From: Excoecaria cochinchinensis
Taxonomy: Eukaryota > Streptophyta > Magnoliopsida > Malpighiales > Euphorbiaceae
Reading direction: 5' to 3'
Length of the DNA: 64,000 nucleotides
Assembly (NCBI GenBank): GCA_947683425.1
Contig: CANTUQ010000296.1
Location: 124,001 to 188,000, forward strand
Part shown: in pieces, positions 38,701-51,600 of the stretch
Numbering within the stretch: position 1 is the first letter of the stretch
Layout of the letters: each line of letters begins with the position of its first letter
Notes under the pieces: model-generated
Seen by the model: only the letters and a program-made list of their open reading frames with translations
What the model was told of the DNA's origin: nothing
Database searches by the model: none
Translations under genes and position numbers: made by a program

Positions 38701-41700
38701 GAGTCAAATAATTCGGGAAAACTTGATTGGAATAGCTAATGGAAGCTTGCCGGTCACAACGCGTCGAGAATTGGCTTCGTCGGGATCTGAATAATTTTTA
38801 CGGATTTCCCTAGTGGTACCCCTAGGGAAAATCACCAGAATCGAGAAATCGTAAAAAGTGGTGAAATTTTGGATCCGAGTACAATAATTCGGGAAAACTT
38901 GATTGGAATAGCTACTGAAAGCTTGCCGTTCACAACGCGTCGAGAATTGGCTTCGTCGGGATCTGAGAAATTTTCCCTAGGGGTACCCCTAGGGAAAATC
39001 ACCAGAATCGAGAAATCGTAAAAAGTGGTGAAATTTTGGATCCGAGTCCAATAATTCGAGAAAACTTGATTGGAATAGCTACTGGAAGCTTGCCGGTCAC
39101 AACGCGTCGAGAATTGGCTTCGTCGGGATCTGACGAATTTTCCCTAGGGTACAGCTAGGGAAAATCACCAGAATCGAGAAATCGTAAAAAGTGGTGAAAT
39201 TTTGGATCCGAGTCCAATAATTCGGGAAAACTTGATTGGAATAGCTACTTGAAGCTTGCCGGTCACAACGCGTCGAGAATTGGCTTCGTCGGGATCTGAC
39301 GAAAATTCCCTAGGGGTACCCCTAGGGAAAATCACCAGAATTGAGAAATCGTAAAAAGTGGTGAAATTTTGGATCGGAGTATAATAATTCGGGAAAACTT
39401 GATTGGAATAGCTACTGGAAGCTTGCCGGTCACAACGCGTCGAGAATTGGCTTCGTCAGGATCTGACGAATTTTCCCTAGCGGTACCCCTAGGAAAAATC
39501 ACCAGAATCTAGAAATCGTAAAAAGTGGTGAAATTTTTGATCCGAGTCCAATAATTCGGGAAAACTTGATTGGAATAGCTATTGGAAGCTTGCCGGTCAC
39601 AACGCGTCGAGAATTGGCTTCGTCGGGATCTGACGAATTTTCCCTAGGGATATCCCTAGGGAAAATCACCAGAATCGAGAAATCATAAAAAGTTATGAAA
39701 TTTTGGATCCGAGTCCAATAATTCGGGAAAATTTGATTGGAATAACTACTGTAAGCTTGCCAGTCACAACGCGTCGAGAATTGGTTTCGTCGGGATCTGA
39801 CGAATTTTTACGGATTTCCCTAGGGGTACCGCTAGGGAAAATCACCAGAATCGAGAAATCGTAAAAAGTGGGGAAATTTTGGATCCGAGTCCAATAATTC
39901 AGGAAAACTAGATTGGAATAGCTACTGGAAGAATTCCGGTCACAACGCGTCGAGAATTGGCTTCGTCGGGATCTGAAGAATTGTCCCTAGGGGTACGCCT
40001 AGGGAAAATCACCAGAATCGAGAAATCGTAAAAAGTGGTGAAATTTTGGATCCGAGTCCAATAATTCGGGAAAACTTGATAGGAATAACTACTGGAAGCT
40101 TGCCGGTCACAACGCGTCGAGAATTGGATTCATCGGGATCTGACGAATTTTCCCTAGGGGTACCCCTAGGGAAAATCACCAGAATTGAGAAATCGTAAAA
40201 AGTGGTGAAATTTTGGATCTGAGTCCAACAATTGGGGAAAATTTGATTGGAATAGCTACTGGAAGCTTGCCGGTCACAACGCGTCGAGAATTGGATTCAT
40301 CGGGATCTGACGAATTTTCCCTAGGGGTACCACTAGGGAAAATCACCAGAATCGAGAAATCGCAAAAAGTGGTGAAATTTTGGATCCGAGTCAAATAATT
40401 CGGGAAAACTTGATTGGAATAGCTAATGGAAGCTTGCCGGTCACAACGCGTCGAGAATTGGCTTCGTCGGGATCTGAATAATTTTTACGGATTTCCCTAG
40501 TGGTACCCCTAGGGAAAATCACCAGAATCGAGAAATCGTAAAAAGTGGTGAAATTTTGGATCCGAGTACAATAATTCGGGAAAACTTGATTGGAATAGCT
40601 ACTGAAAGCTTGCCGTTCACAACGCGTCGAGAATTGGCTTCGTCGGGATCTGAGAAATTTTCCCTAGGGGTACCCCTAGGGAAAATCACCAGAATCGAGA
40701 AATCGTAAAAAGTGGTGAAATTTTGGATCCGAGTCCAATAATTCGAGAAAACTTGATTGGAATAGCTACTGGAAGCTTGCCGGTCACAACGCGTCGAGAA
40801 TTGGCTTCGTCGGGATCTGACGAATTTTCCCTAGGGTACAGCTAGGGAAAATCACCAGAATCGAGAAATCGTAAAAAGTGGTGAAATTTTGGATCCGAGT
40901 CCAATAATTCGGGAAAACTTGATTGGAATAGCTACTTGAAGCTTGCCGGTCACAACGCGTCGAGAATTGGCTTCGTCGGGATCTGACGAAAATTCCCTAG
41001 GGGTACCCCTAGGGAAAATCACCAGAATTGAGAAATCGTAAAAAGTGGTGAAATTTTGGATCGGAGTATAATAATTCGGGAAAACTTGATTGGAATAGCT
41101 ACTGGAAGCTTGCCGGTCACAACGCGTCGAGAATTGGCTTCGTCAGGATCTGACGAATTTTCCCTAGCGGTACCCCTAGGAAAAATCACCAGAATCTAGA
41201 AATCGTAAAAAGTGGTGAAATTTTTGATCCGAGTCCAATAATTCGGGAAAACTTGATTGGAATAGCTATTGGAAGCTTGCCGGTCACAACGCGTCGAGAA
41301 TTGGCTTCGTCGGGATCTGACGAATTTTCCCTAGGGATATCCCTAGGGAAAATCACCAGAATCGAGAAATCATAAAAAGTTATGAAATTTTGGATCCGAG
41401 TCCAATAATTCGGGAAAATTTGATTGGAATAACTACTGTAAGCTTGCCAGTCACAACGCGTCGAGAATTGGTTTCGTCGGGATCTGACGAATTTTTACGG
41501 ATTTCCCTAGGGGTACCGCTAGGGAAAATCACCAGAATCGAGAAATCGTAAAAAGTGGGGAAATTTTGGATCCGAGTCCAATAATTCAGGAAAACTAGAT
41601 TGGAATAGCTACTGGAAGAATTCCGGTCACAACGCGTCGAGAATTGGCTTCGTCGGGATCTGAAGAATTGTCCCTAGGGGTACGCCTAGGGAAAATCACC

Positions 41701-42367
41701 AGAATCGAGAAATCGTAAAAAGTGGTGAAATTTTGGATCCGAGTCCAATAATTCGGGAAAACTTGATAGGAATAACTACTGGAAGCTTGCCGGTCACAAC
41801 GCGTCGAGAATTGGATTCATCGGGATCTGACGAATTTTCCCTAGGGGTACCCCTAGGGAAAATCACCAGAATTGAGAAATCGTAAAAAGTGGTGAAATTT
41901 TGGATCTGAGTCCAACAATTGGGGAAAATTTGATTGGAATAGCTACTGGAAGCTTGCCGGTCACAACGCGTCGAGAATTGGATTCATCGGGATCTGACGA
42001 ATTTTCCCTAGGGGTACCACTAGGGAAAATCACCAGAATCGAGAAATCGCAAAAAGTGGTGAAATTTTGGATCCGAGTCAAATAATTCGGGAAAACTTGA
42101 TTGGAATAGCTAATGGAAGCTTGCCGGTCACAACGCGTCGAGAATTGGCTTCGTCGGGATCTGAATAATTTTTACGGATTTCCCTAGTGGTACCCCTAGG
42201 GAAAATCACCAGAATCGAGAAATCGTAAAAAGTGGTGAAATTTTGGATCCGAGTACAATAATTCGGGAAAACTTGATTGGAATAGCTACTGAAAGCTTGC
42301 CGTTCACAACGCGTCGAGAATTGGCTTCGTCGGGATCTGAGAAATTTTCCCTAGGGGTACCCCTAGG
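35798..42367 (+). repeat. Ten-monomer HOR, 1687 bp, about four copies
   Basis: Full copies are 36797-38483, 38484-40170 and 40171-41857. They are flanked by M5-M10 (35798-36796) and M1-M3 (41858-42367). Monomer lengths M1 to M10 are 167, 176, 167, 166, 167, 167, 167, 176, 167 and 167. Marks are CCAACAATTGGGG (M1), GCTAATGG and CTGAATAATTTTT (M2), GTACAATAATTC and CCGTTCAC (M3), GGGTACAGCTAGGG (M4), GACGAAAATTCC (M5), GGAGTATAATAATTC (M6), GGATATCC (M7), CATAAAAAGTTATG (M8), GTGGGGAAATTTT and GGAAGAATTCCGG (M9), GATAGGAATAACTACTGG (M10). I found no difference among the three full copies at any site compared. The first, partial copy has a 12-bp palindrome deletion in M7. Confidence 0.96.
37955..37974. 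other. Palindrome variant changed symmetrically on both arms (GGGATATCCC)
   Basis: The M7 monomer of the 10-mer HOR carries CCCTAGGGATATCCCTAGGG, again perfectly palindromic. With its flanks the perfect palindrome reaches 30 bp (37950-37979). The single-copy relatives near 47460 and 52236 have GGGGTATCCC, changed on one arm only. The symmetric form is repeated at 39642-39661 and 41329-41348. Confidence 0.9.
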
Positions 42368-42543
42368 GAAAATCACCAGAATCGAGAAATCGTAAAAAGT
42401 GGTGAAATTTTGGATCCGAGTCCAATAATTCGAGAAAACTTGATTGGAATAGCTACTGGAAGCTTGCCGGTCACAACGCGTCGAGAATTGGCTTCGTCGG
42501 GATCTGACGAATTTTTACGGATTTCCCTAGGAGTACCCCTAGG
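42368..42543 (+). repeat. Exit monomer of the 10-mer HOR (M4*)
   Basis: It begins like M4 (AATAATTCGAGAAAACTTG) but ends as a long 176-bp monomer with TTTTTACGGATTTCCC and GGAGTACCCC, not the short GGGTACAGCTAGGG ending. It leads directly into a P pentamer. The same monomer is at 48504-48679 and 53280-53455, so M3-M4*-P1 is the ancestral order of the supra-unit, and the M4 of the amplified HOR is probably a fusion. Confidence 0.82.
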
Positions 42544-45500
42544 GAAAATCACCAGAATCGAGAAATCGTAAAAAGTGGTGAAATTTTTTATCCGAGTCCA
42601 ATAATTCGGGAAAACTTGATTGGAATAGCTACTGGAAGCTTTCCGGTCACAACGCGTCGAGAATTGGCTTCGTCGGGATCTGACGAATTTTTACGGATTT
42701 CCCTAGGAGTACCCCTAGGGATAATCACCAGAATCGAGAAATCGTAAAAAGTGGTGAAATTTTGGATCCGAGTCCAATAATTCGGGAAAACTTGATTGGA
42801 ATAGCTACTGGAATCTTGCCGGTCAAAACGCGTCGAGAATTGGCTTCGTCGGGATCTGAGGAATTTTCCCTAGGGGTACCCCCATGAAAAATCACCAGAA
42901 TAGAGAAATCGTAAAAAGTGGTGAAATTTTGGATCCGAGTCCAATAATTCGTGAAAACTTGATTGGAATAGCTACTGGAAGCTTGCCGGTCACAACGCGT
43001 CGAGAATTGGCTTCGTTGGGATATGACGAATTTTTACGGATTTCCCTAGGGGTACCCCTAGGGAAAATCACCAGAATCGAGAAATCGTAAAAAGTGGTGA
43101 AATTTTTGATCCGAGTCCAATAATTCGGGAAAACTTGATTGGAATAGCTACTGGAAGCTTGCCGGTCACAACGCGTCGAGAATTGGCTTCGTCGGGATCT
43201 GAGAAATTTTCCCTAGGGGTACCCGTAGGGAAAATCACCAGAATCGAGAAATCGTAAAAAGTGGTGAAATTTTGGATCCGAGTCCAATAATTCGGGAAAA
43301 CTTGATTGAAATAGCTACTGGAAGCTTGCCGGTCACAACGCGTCGAGAATTGGCTTCGTCGGGATCTGACGAATTTTCCTTAAGGGTACCCCTAGGGAAA
43401 ATAACCAGAATCGAGAAATCGTAAAAAGTGGTGAAATTTTGGATCCGAGTCCAATAATTCGGGAAAACTTGATTGGAATAGCTACTGGAAGCTTGCCGGT
43501 CACAACGATCCTAGAATTGGCTTCGTCGGGATCTGACCAATTTTTACGGATTTCCCCAGGGGTACCCCTAGGGAAAATCATCAGAATCGAGAAATCGTAA
43601 AAAGTGGTGAACTTTTGGATCCGAGTCCAATAATTCGGGAAAACTTGATTGGAATAGCTACTGGAAGCTTGCCGGTCACAACGCGTTGAGAATTGGCTTC
43701 GTCGAGATCTGACGAATTTTCAGTAAAAGGGTACCCCTAGGAAAAATCACCAGAATCGAGAAATTGTAAAAAGTGGTGAAATTTTGGATCCGAGTCCAAT
43801 AATTCGGGAAAACTTGATTGGAATAGCTACTGGAAGCTTTCCGGTCACAACGCGTTGAGAATTGGCTTCGTCGAGATCTGACGAATTTTCAGTAAAAGGG
43901 TACCCCTAGGAAAAATCACCAGAATCGAGAAATTGTAAAAAGTGGTGAAATTTTGGATCCGAGTCCAATAATTCGGGAAAACTTGATTGGAATAGCTACT
44001 GGAAGCTTGCCGGTCACAACGCGTCGAGAATTGGCTTCGTTGGGATATGACGAATTTTTACGGATTTCCCTAGGGGTACCCCTAGGGAAAATCACCTGAA
44101 TCGAGAAATCGTAAAAAGTGGTGAAATTTTTGATCCGAGTCCAATAATTCGGGAAAACTTGATTGGAATAGCTAGTGGAAGCTTGCCGGTCACAACGCGT
44201 CGAGAATTGGCTTCGTCGGGATCTGAGAAATTTTCCCTAGGGCTACCCCTAGGGAAAATCACCAGAATCGAGAAATCGTAAAAAGTGGTGAAATTTTGGA
44301 TCCGAGTCCAATAATTCGGGAAAAATTTGATTGGAATAGCTACTGGAAGCTTGCCGGTCACAACGCGTCGAGAATTTGCTTCGTCGGGATCTGACGAATT
44401 TTCCCTAAGGGTACCCCTAGGGAAAATCACCAGAATCGAGAAATCGTAAAAAGTGGTGAAATTTTTGATCCGAGTCCAATAATTCGGGAAAACTTGATTG
44501 GAATAGCTACTGGAAGTTTGCCGGCCACAACGATCCGAGAATTGGCTTCGACGGGATCTGACGAATTTTTACGGATTTTCCTAGGGGTACCCCTAGGGAA
44601 AATCACCAGAATCGAGAAATCGTAAAAAGTGGTGAACTTTTGGATCCGAGTCCAATAATTCGGGAAAACTTGATTGGAATAGCTACTGGAAGCTTGCCGG
44701 TCACAACGCGTTGAGAATTGGCTTCGTCGAGATCTGACGAATTTTCAGTAAAAGGGTACCCCTAGGAAAAATCACCAGAATCGAGAAATTGTAAAAAGTG
44801 GTGAAATTTTTGATCCGAGTCCAATAATTCGGGAAAACTTGATTGGAATAGCTACTGGAAGCTTGCCGGTCACAGCGAGTCGAGAATTGGCTTCGTCGGG
44901 ATCTGAGAAATTTTTCCTAGGGGTACCCCTAGGGAAAATCACCAGAATCGAGAAATCGTAAAGAGTGGTGAAATTTTGGATCCGAGTCCAATAATTCGTG
45001 AAAACTTGATTGGAATAGCTACTGGAAGCTTGCCGGTCACAACGCGTTGAGAATTGGCTTCGTCAGGATATGACGAATTTTTACGGATTTTCCTAGGGGT
45101 ACCCCTAGGAAAAATCGCCAGAATCGAGAAATCGTAAAATGTGGTGAAATTTTGGATCCGAGTCCAATAATTCGGGAAAACTTGATTGGAATAGCTACTG
45201 GAAGCTTGCCGGTCACAACGCGTTGAGAATTGGCTTCGTCGAGATCTGATGAATTTTCAGTAAAAGGGTACCCCTAGGAAAAATCACCAGAATCGAGAAA
45301 TTGTAAAAAGTGGTGAAATTTTGGATCCGAGTCCAATAATTCGGGAAAACTTGATTGGAAAATCTACTGGAAGCTTGCCGGTCACAACGAGTCGAGAATT
45401 GGCTTCGTCGGGATCTGAGAAATTTTTCCTAGGGGTACCCCTAGGGAAAATCACTAGAATCGAGAAATCGTAAAAAGTGGTGAAATTTTGGATCCGAGTC

Positions 45501-47316
45501 CAATAATTCGTGAAAACTTGATTGGAATAGCTACTGGAAGCTTGCCGGTCACAACGCGTCGAGAATTGTCTTCGTCGGGATCTGACGAATTTTTACGGAT
45601 TTTCCTAGGGGTACCCCTAGGAAAAATCACCAGAATCGAGAAATCGTAAAATGTGGTGAAATTTTGGATCCGAGTCCAATAATTCGGGAAAACTTGATTG
45701 GAATAGCTACTGGAAGCTTGCCGGTCACAACGCGTCGAGAATTGGCTTCGTCGGGATCTGACGATTTTTTACGGATTTCCCTAGGGGTACACCTAGGAAA
45801 AATCACCAGAATCGAGAAATCGTAAAAAGTGGTAAAAATTTTGATCCGAGTCCAATAATTCGGGAAAACTTGATTGGAATAGCTGCTGGAAGCTTCCCGA
45901 TCACAACGCGTCGAGAATTGGTTTTGTTTGGATCTGACGAATTTTTACGGATTTCCCTAGGGGCAATCACCAGAATCGAGAAATCGTAAAAAGTGGTGAA
46001 ATTTTGGATCCGAGTCAAATAATTCGAGAAAACTTGATTGGAATAGCTACTGGAAGCTTGCCGGTCACAACGCGTCGAGAATTGGTTTTGTCGGGATCTG
46101 AGAAATTTTTCCTAGGGGTACCCCTAGGGAAAATCACCAGAATCGAGAAATCGTAAAAAGTGGTGAAATTTTTGATCCGAGTCCAATAATTCGGTAAAAC
46201 TTGATTGGAATAGCTACTGGAAGCTTGCCGGTCACAACGCGTCGAGAATTGGCTTCGTCGGGATCTGACGAATTTTCCCTAAGGGTACCCCTAGGGAAAA
46301 TCACCAGAATCGAGAAATCGTAAAAAGTGGTGAAATTTTGGATCCGAGTCCAATAATTCGGGAAAACTTGATTGGAATAGGTACTGGAAGCTTGCCGGTC
46401 ACAACGATCCGAGAATTGGCTTCGTCGGGATCTGACGAATTTTTACGGATTTCCCTAGGGGTACCCCTAGGGAAAATCACCAGAATCGAGAAATCGTAAA
46501 AAGTGGTGAAATTTTTGATCCGAGTCCAATAATTCGGGAAAACTTGATTGGAATAGCTACTGGAAGCTTGCCGGTCACAACGCGTCGAGAATTGGCTTCG
46601 TCGGGATCTGAGAAATTTTCACTAGGGCTACCCCTAGGGAAAATCACCAGAATCGAGAAATCGTAAAAAGTTGTGAAATTTTGGATCCGAGTCCAATAAT
46701 TCGGGAAAAATTTGATTGGAATAGCTACTGGAAGCTTGCCGGTCACAACGCGTCGAGAATTGGCTTCGTCGGGATCTGACGAATTTTCCCTAAGGGTACC
46801 CCTAGGGAAAATCACCAGAATCGAGAAATCGTAAAAAGTGGTGAAATTTTGGATCCGAGTCCAATAATTCGGGAAAACTTGATTGGAATAGGTACTGGAA
46901 GCTTGCCGGTCACAACGATCCGAGAATTGGCTTCGTCGGGATCTGAGAAATTTTTCCTAGGGGTACCCCTAGGGAAAATCACCGGAATCGAGAAATCGTA
47001 AAAAGTGGTGAAATTTTGGATCCGAGTCCAATAATTCGGGAAAACTTGATTGGAATAGGTACTGGAAGCTTGCCGGTCACAACGATCCGAGAATTGGCTT
47101 CGTCGGGATCTGACGAATTTTTACGGATTTCCCTAGGGGTACCCCTAGGGAAAATCACCAGAATCGAGAAATCGTAAAAAGTGGTGAAATTTTTGATCCG
47201 AGTCCAATAATTCGGGAAAACTTGATTGGAATAGCTACTGGAAGCTTGCCGGTCACAACGCGTCGAGAATTGGCTTCGTCGGGATCTGAGAAATTTTCCC
47301 TAGGGCTACCCCTAGG
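42544..47316 (+). repeat. Supra-unit 1: P, Q, A-B, R, then F-A-B-E-F-A
   Basis: P pentamer 42544-43396. Q monomers 43397-44086: a GATC-type unit, a GAACTTTT/CAGTAAAA unit, a second CAGTAAAA unit and a GATATGACG unit. A 44087 (GGGCTACCCC), B 44254 (GGGAAAAATTTGATTGG, 168 bp). R block 44422-46295, including CTTCGACGGG, several CAGTAAAA units, a K-type unit and GGGGCAATCACC. Then F 46296, A 46472, B 46639, E 46807, F 46974 and A 47150. The 6136-bp offset links the 10-mer and P parts of this unit with those of the next. Confidence 0.85.
45600..45625. other. 26-bp palindrome with mirrored C-to-T and G-to-A ends
   Basis: TCCTAGGGGTACCCCTAGGA with flanking TTT and AAA is a perfect 26-bp palindrome. 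Compared with the common form, the outermost C of the left arm is T and the outermost G of the right arm is A. Both one-armed states exist: TTTTCCTAGG with TAGGGAAAA near 44578, and TTTCCCTAGG with TAGGAAAAA in many monomers. Confidence 0.85.
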
Positions 47317-48679
47317 GAAAATCACCAGAATCGAGAAATCGTAAAAAGTGGTGAAATTTTTGATCCGAGTGCAATAATTCGGGAAAACTTGATTGGAATA
47401 GCTATTGGAAGCTTGCCGGTCACAACGCGTCGAGAATTGGCTTCGTCGGGATCTGACGAATTTTCCCTAGGGGTATCCCTAGGGAAAATCACCAGAATCG
47501 AGAAATCATAAAAAGTTATGAAATTTTGGATCCGAGTCCAATAATTCGGGAAAATTTGATTGGAATAACTACTGTAAGCTTGCCGGTCACAACGCGTCGA
47601 GAATTGGTTTCGTCGGGATCTGACGAATTTTTACGGATTTCCCTAGGGGTACCGCTAGGGAAAATCACCAGAATCGAGAAATCGTAAAAAGTGGGGAAAT
47701 TTTGGATCCGAGTCCAATAATTCAGGAAAACTAGATTGGAATAGCTACTGGAAGAATTCCGGTCACAACGCGTCGAGAATTGGCTTCGTCGGGATCTGAA
47801 GAATTGTCCCCAGGGGTACGCCTAGGAAAAATCACCAGAATCGAGAAATCGTAAAAAGTGGTGAAATTTTGGATCCGAGTCCAATAATTCGGGAAAACTT
47901 GATAGGAATAACTACTGGAAGCTTGCCGGTCACAACGCGTCGAGAATTGGATTCATCGGGATCTGACGAATTTTCCCTAGGGGTACCCCTAGGGAAAATC
48001 ACCAGAATTGAGAAATCGTAAAAAGTGGTGAAATTTTGGATCTGAGTCCAACAATTGGGGAAAATTTGATTGGAATAGCTACTGGAAGCTTGCCGGTCAC
48101 AACGCGTCGAGAATTGGATTCATCGGGATCTGACGAATTTTTCCTAGGGGTACCACTAGGGAAAATCACCAGAATCGAGAAATCGCAAAAAGTGGTGAAA
48201 TTTTTGATCCCAGTCAAATAATTCGGGAAAACTTGATTGGAATAGCTAATGGAAGCTTGCCGGTCACAACGCGTCGAGAATTGGCTTCGTCGGGATATGA
48301 ATAATTTTTACGGATTTCCCTAGTGGTACCCCTAGGGAAAATCACCAGAATCGAGAAATCGTAAAAAGTGGTGAAATTTTGGATCCGAGTACAATAATTC
48401 GGGAAAACTTGATTGGAATAGCTACTGAAGGCTTGCCGTTCACAACGCGTCGAGAATTGGCTTCGTCGGGATCTGAGAAATTTTCCCTAGGGGTAACCCT
48501 AGGGAAAATCACCAGAATCGAGAAATCGTAAAAAGTGGTGAAATTTTGGATCCGAGTCCAATAATTCGAGAAAACTTGATTGGAATAGCTACTGGAAGCT
48601 TGCCGGTCACAACGCGTCGAGAATTGGCTTCGTCGGGATCTGACGAATTTTTACGGATTTCCCTAGGAGTACCCCTAGG
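47317..48679 (+). repeat. 10-mer HOR fragment M7-M10, M1-M3, M4* (second)
   Basis: Same order as the end of the 1687-bp array, at an offset of 6136 bp from 41181. It has diverged: M7 has GAGTGCAATAATTC and the asymmetric GGGGTATCCC where the amplified array has GGGATATCCC. M9 has GTCCCCAGGGG, and M2 has GGATATGAATAATT. M5 and M6 are absent, so this is a single pass rather than an array. Confidence 0.9.
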
Positions 48680-51600
48680 GAAAATCACCAGAATCGAGAA
48701 ATCGTAAAAAGTGGTGAAATTTTTTATCCGAGTCCAATAATTCGGGAAAACTTGATTGGAATAGCTACTGGAAGCTTTCCGGTCACAACGCGTCGAGAAT
48801 TGGCTTCGTCGGGATCTGACAAATTTTTACGGATTTCCCTAGGAGTACCCCTAGGGATAATCACCAGAATCGAGAAATCGTAAAAAGTAGTGAAATTTTG
48901 GATCCGAGTCCAATAATTCGGGAAAACTTGATTGGAATAGCTACTGGAATCTTGCCGGTCAAAACACGTCGAGAATTGGCTTCGTCGGGATCTGAGGAAT
49001 TTTCCCTAGGGGTACCCCCATGAAAAATCACCAGAATAGAGAAATCGTAAAAAGTGGTGAAATTTTGGATCCGAGTCCAATAATTCGTGAAAACTTGATT
49101 GGAATAGCTACTGGAAGCTTGCCGGTCACAACGCGTCGAGAATTGGCTTCGTTGGGATATGACGAATTTTTACGGATTTCCCTAGGGGTACCCCTAGGGA
49201 AAATCACCAGAATCGAGAAATCGTAAAAAGTGGTGAAATTTTGGATCCGAGTCCAATAATTCGGGAAAACTTGATTGGAATAGCTACTGGAAGCTTGCCG
49301 GTCACAACGCGTCGAGAATTGGCTTCGTTGGGATATGACGAATTTTTACGGATTTCCCTAGGGGTACCCCTAGAGAAAATCACCAGAATCGAGAAATCGT
49401 AAAAAGTGGTGAAATTTTTGATCCGAGTCCAATAATTCGGGAAAACTTGATTGGAATAGCTACTGGAAGCTTGCCGGTCACAACGCGTCGAGAATTGTCT
49501 TCGTCGGGATCTGAGAAATTTTCCCTAGGGCTACCCCTAGGGAAAATCACCAGAATCGAGAAATCGTAAAAAGTGGTGAAATTTTGGATCCGAGTCCAAT
49601 AATTCGGGAAAAATTTGATTGGAATAGCTACTGGAAGCTTGCCGGTCACAACGCGTCGAGAATTGGCTTCGTCGGGATCTGACGAATTTTCCCTAAGGGT
49701 ACCCCTAGGGAAAATCACCAGAATCGAGAAATCGTAAAAAGTGGTGAAATTTTTGATCCGAGTCCAATAATTCGGGAAAACTTGATTGGAATAGCTACTG
49801 GAAGCTTGCCGGCCACAACGATCCGAGAATTGGCTTCGACGGGATCTGACGAATTTTTACGGATTTTCCTAGGGGTACCCCTAGGGAAAATCACCAGAAT
49901 CGAGAAATCGTAAAAAGTGGTGAACTTTTGGATCCGAGTCCAATAATTCGGGAAAACTTGATTGGAATAGCTACTGGAAGCTTGCCGGTCACAACGCGTT
50001 GAGAATTGGCTTCGTCGAGATCTGACGAATTTTCAGTAAAAGGGTACCCCTAGGAAAAATCACCAGAATCGAGAAATTGTAAAAAGTGGTGAAATTTTGG
50101 ATCCGAGTCCAATAATTCGGGAAAACTTGATTGGAATAGCTACTGGAAGCTTGCCGGTCACAACGAGTTGAGAATTGGCTTCGTCGGGATCTGAGAAATT
50201 TTTCCTAGGGGTACCCCTAGGGAAAATCACTAGAATCGAGAAATCGTAAAAAGTGGTGAAATTTTGGATCCGAGTCCAATAATTCGTGAAAACTTGATTG
50301 GAATAGCTACTGGAAGCTTGCCGGTCACAACGCGTCGAGAATTGGCTTCGTCGGGATCTGACGAATTTTTACGGATTTTCCTAGGGGTACCCCTAGGAAA
50401 AATCACCAGAATCGAGAAATCGTAAAATGTGGTGAAATTTTGGATCCGAGTCCAATAATTCGGGAAAACTTGATTGGAATAGCTACTGGAAGCTTGCCGG
50501 TCACAACGCGTCGAGAATTGGCTTCGTCGGGATCTGACGAATTTTTACGGATTTCCCTAGGGGTACCCCTAGGAAAAATCACCAGAATCGAGAAATCGTA
50601 AAAAGTGGTAAAATTTTTGATCCAAGTCCAATAATTCGGGAAAACTTGATTGGAATAGCTGCTGGAAGCTTCCCGATCACAACGCGTCGAGAATTGGTTT
50701 TGTTTGGATCTGACGAATTTTTACGGATTTCCCTAGGGGCAATCACCAGAATCGAGAAATCGTAAAAAGTGGTGAAATTTTGGATCCGAGTCCAATAATT
50801 CGTGAAAACTTGATTGGAATAGCTACTGGAAGCTTGCCGGTCACAACGTGTCGAGAATTGGCTTCGTCGGGATCTGACGAATTTTTACGGATTTCCCTAA
50901 GAGTACCTCTAGGGAAAATCACCAGAATCGAGAAATCGTAAAAAGTGGTGAAATTTTTGATCCGAGTCAAATAATTCGAGAAAACTTGATTGGAATAGCT
51001 ACTGGAAGCTTGCCGGTCACAACGCGTCGAGAATTAGTTTCGTCGGGATCTGAGAAATTTTCCCTAGGGGTACCCCTAGGGAAAATCACCAGAATCGAGA
51101 AATCGTAAAAAGTGGTGAAATTTTGGATCCGAGTCCAATAATTCGGTAAAACTTGATTGGAATAGCTACTGGAAGCTTGCCGGTCACAACGCGTCGAGAA
51201 TTGGCTTCGTCGGGATCTGACGAATTTTCCCTAAGGGTACCCCTAGGGAAAATCACCAGAATCGAGAAATCGTAAAAAGTGGTGAAATTTTGGATCCGAG
51301 TACAATAATTCGGGAAAACTTGATTGGAATAGGTACTGGAAGCTTACCGGTCACAACGATCCGAGAATTGGCTTCGTCGGGATCTGACGAATTTTTACGG
51401 ATTTCCCTAGGGGTACCCCTAGGGAAAATCACCAGAATCGAGAAATCGTAAAAAGTGGTGAAATTTTTGATCCGAGTCCAATAATTCGGGAAAACTTGAT
51501 TGGAATAGCTACTGGAAGCTTGCCGGTCACAACGCGTCGAGAATTGGCTTCGTCGGGATCTGAGAAATTTTCACTAGGGCTACCCCTAGGGAAAATCACC

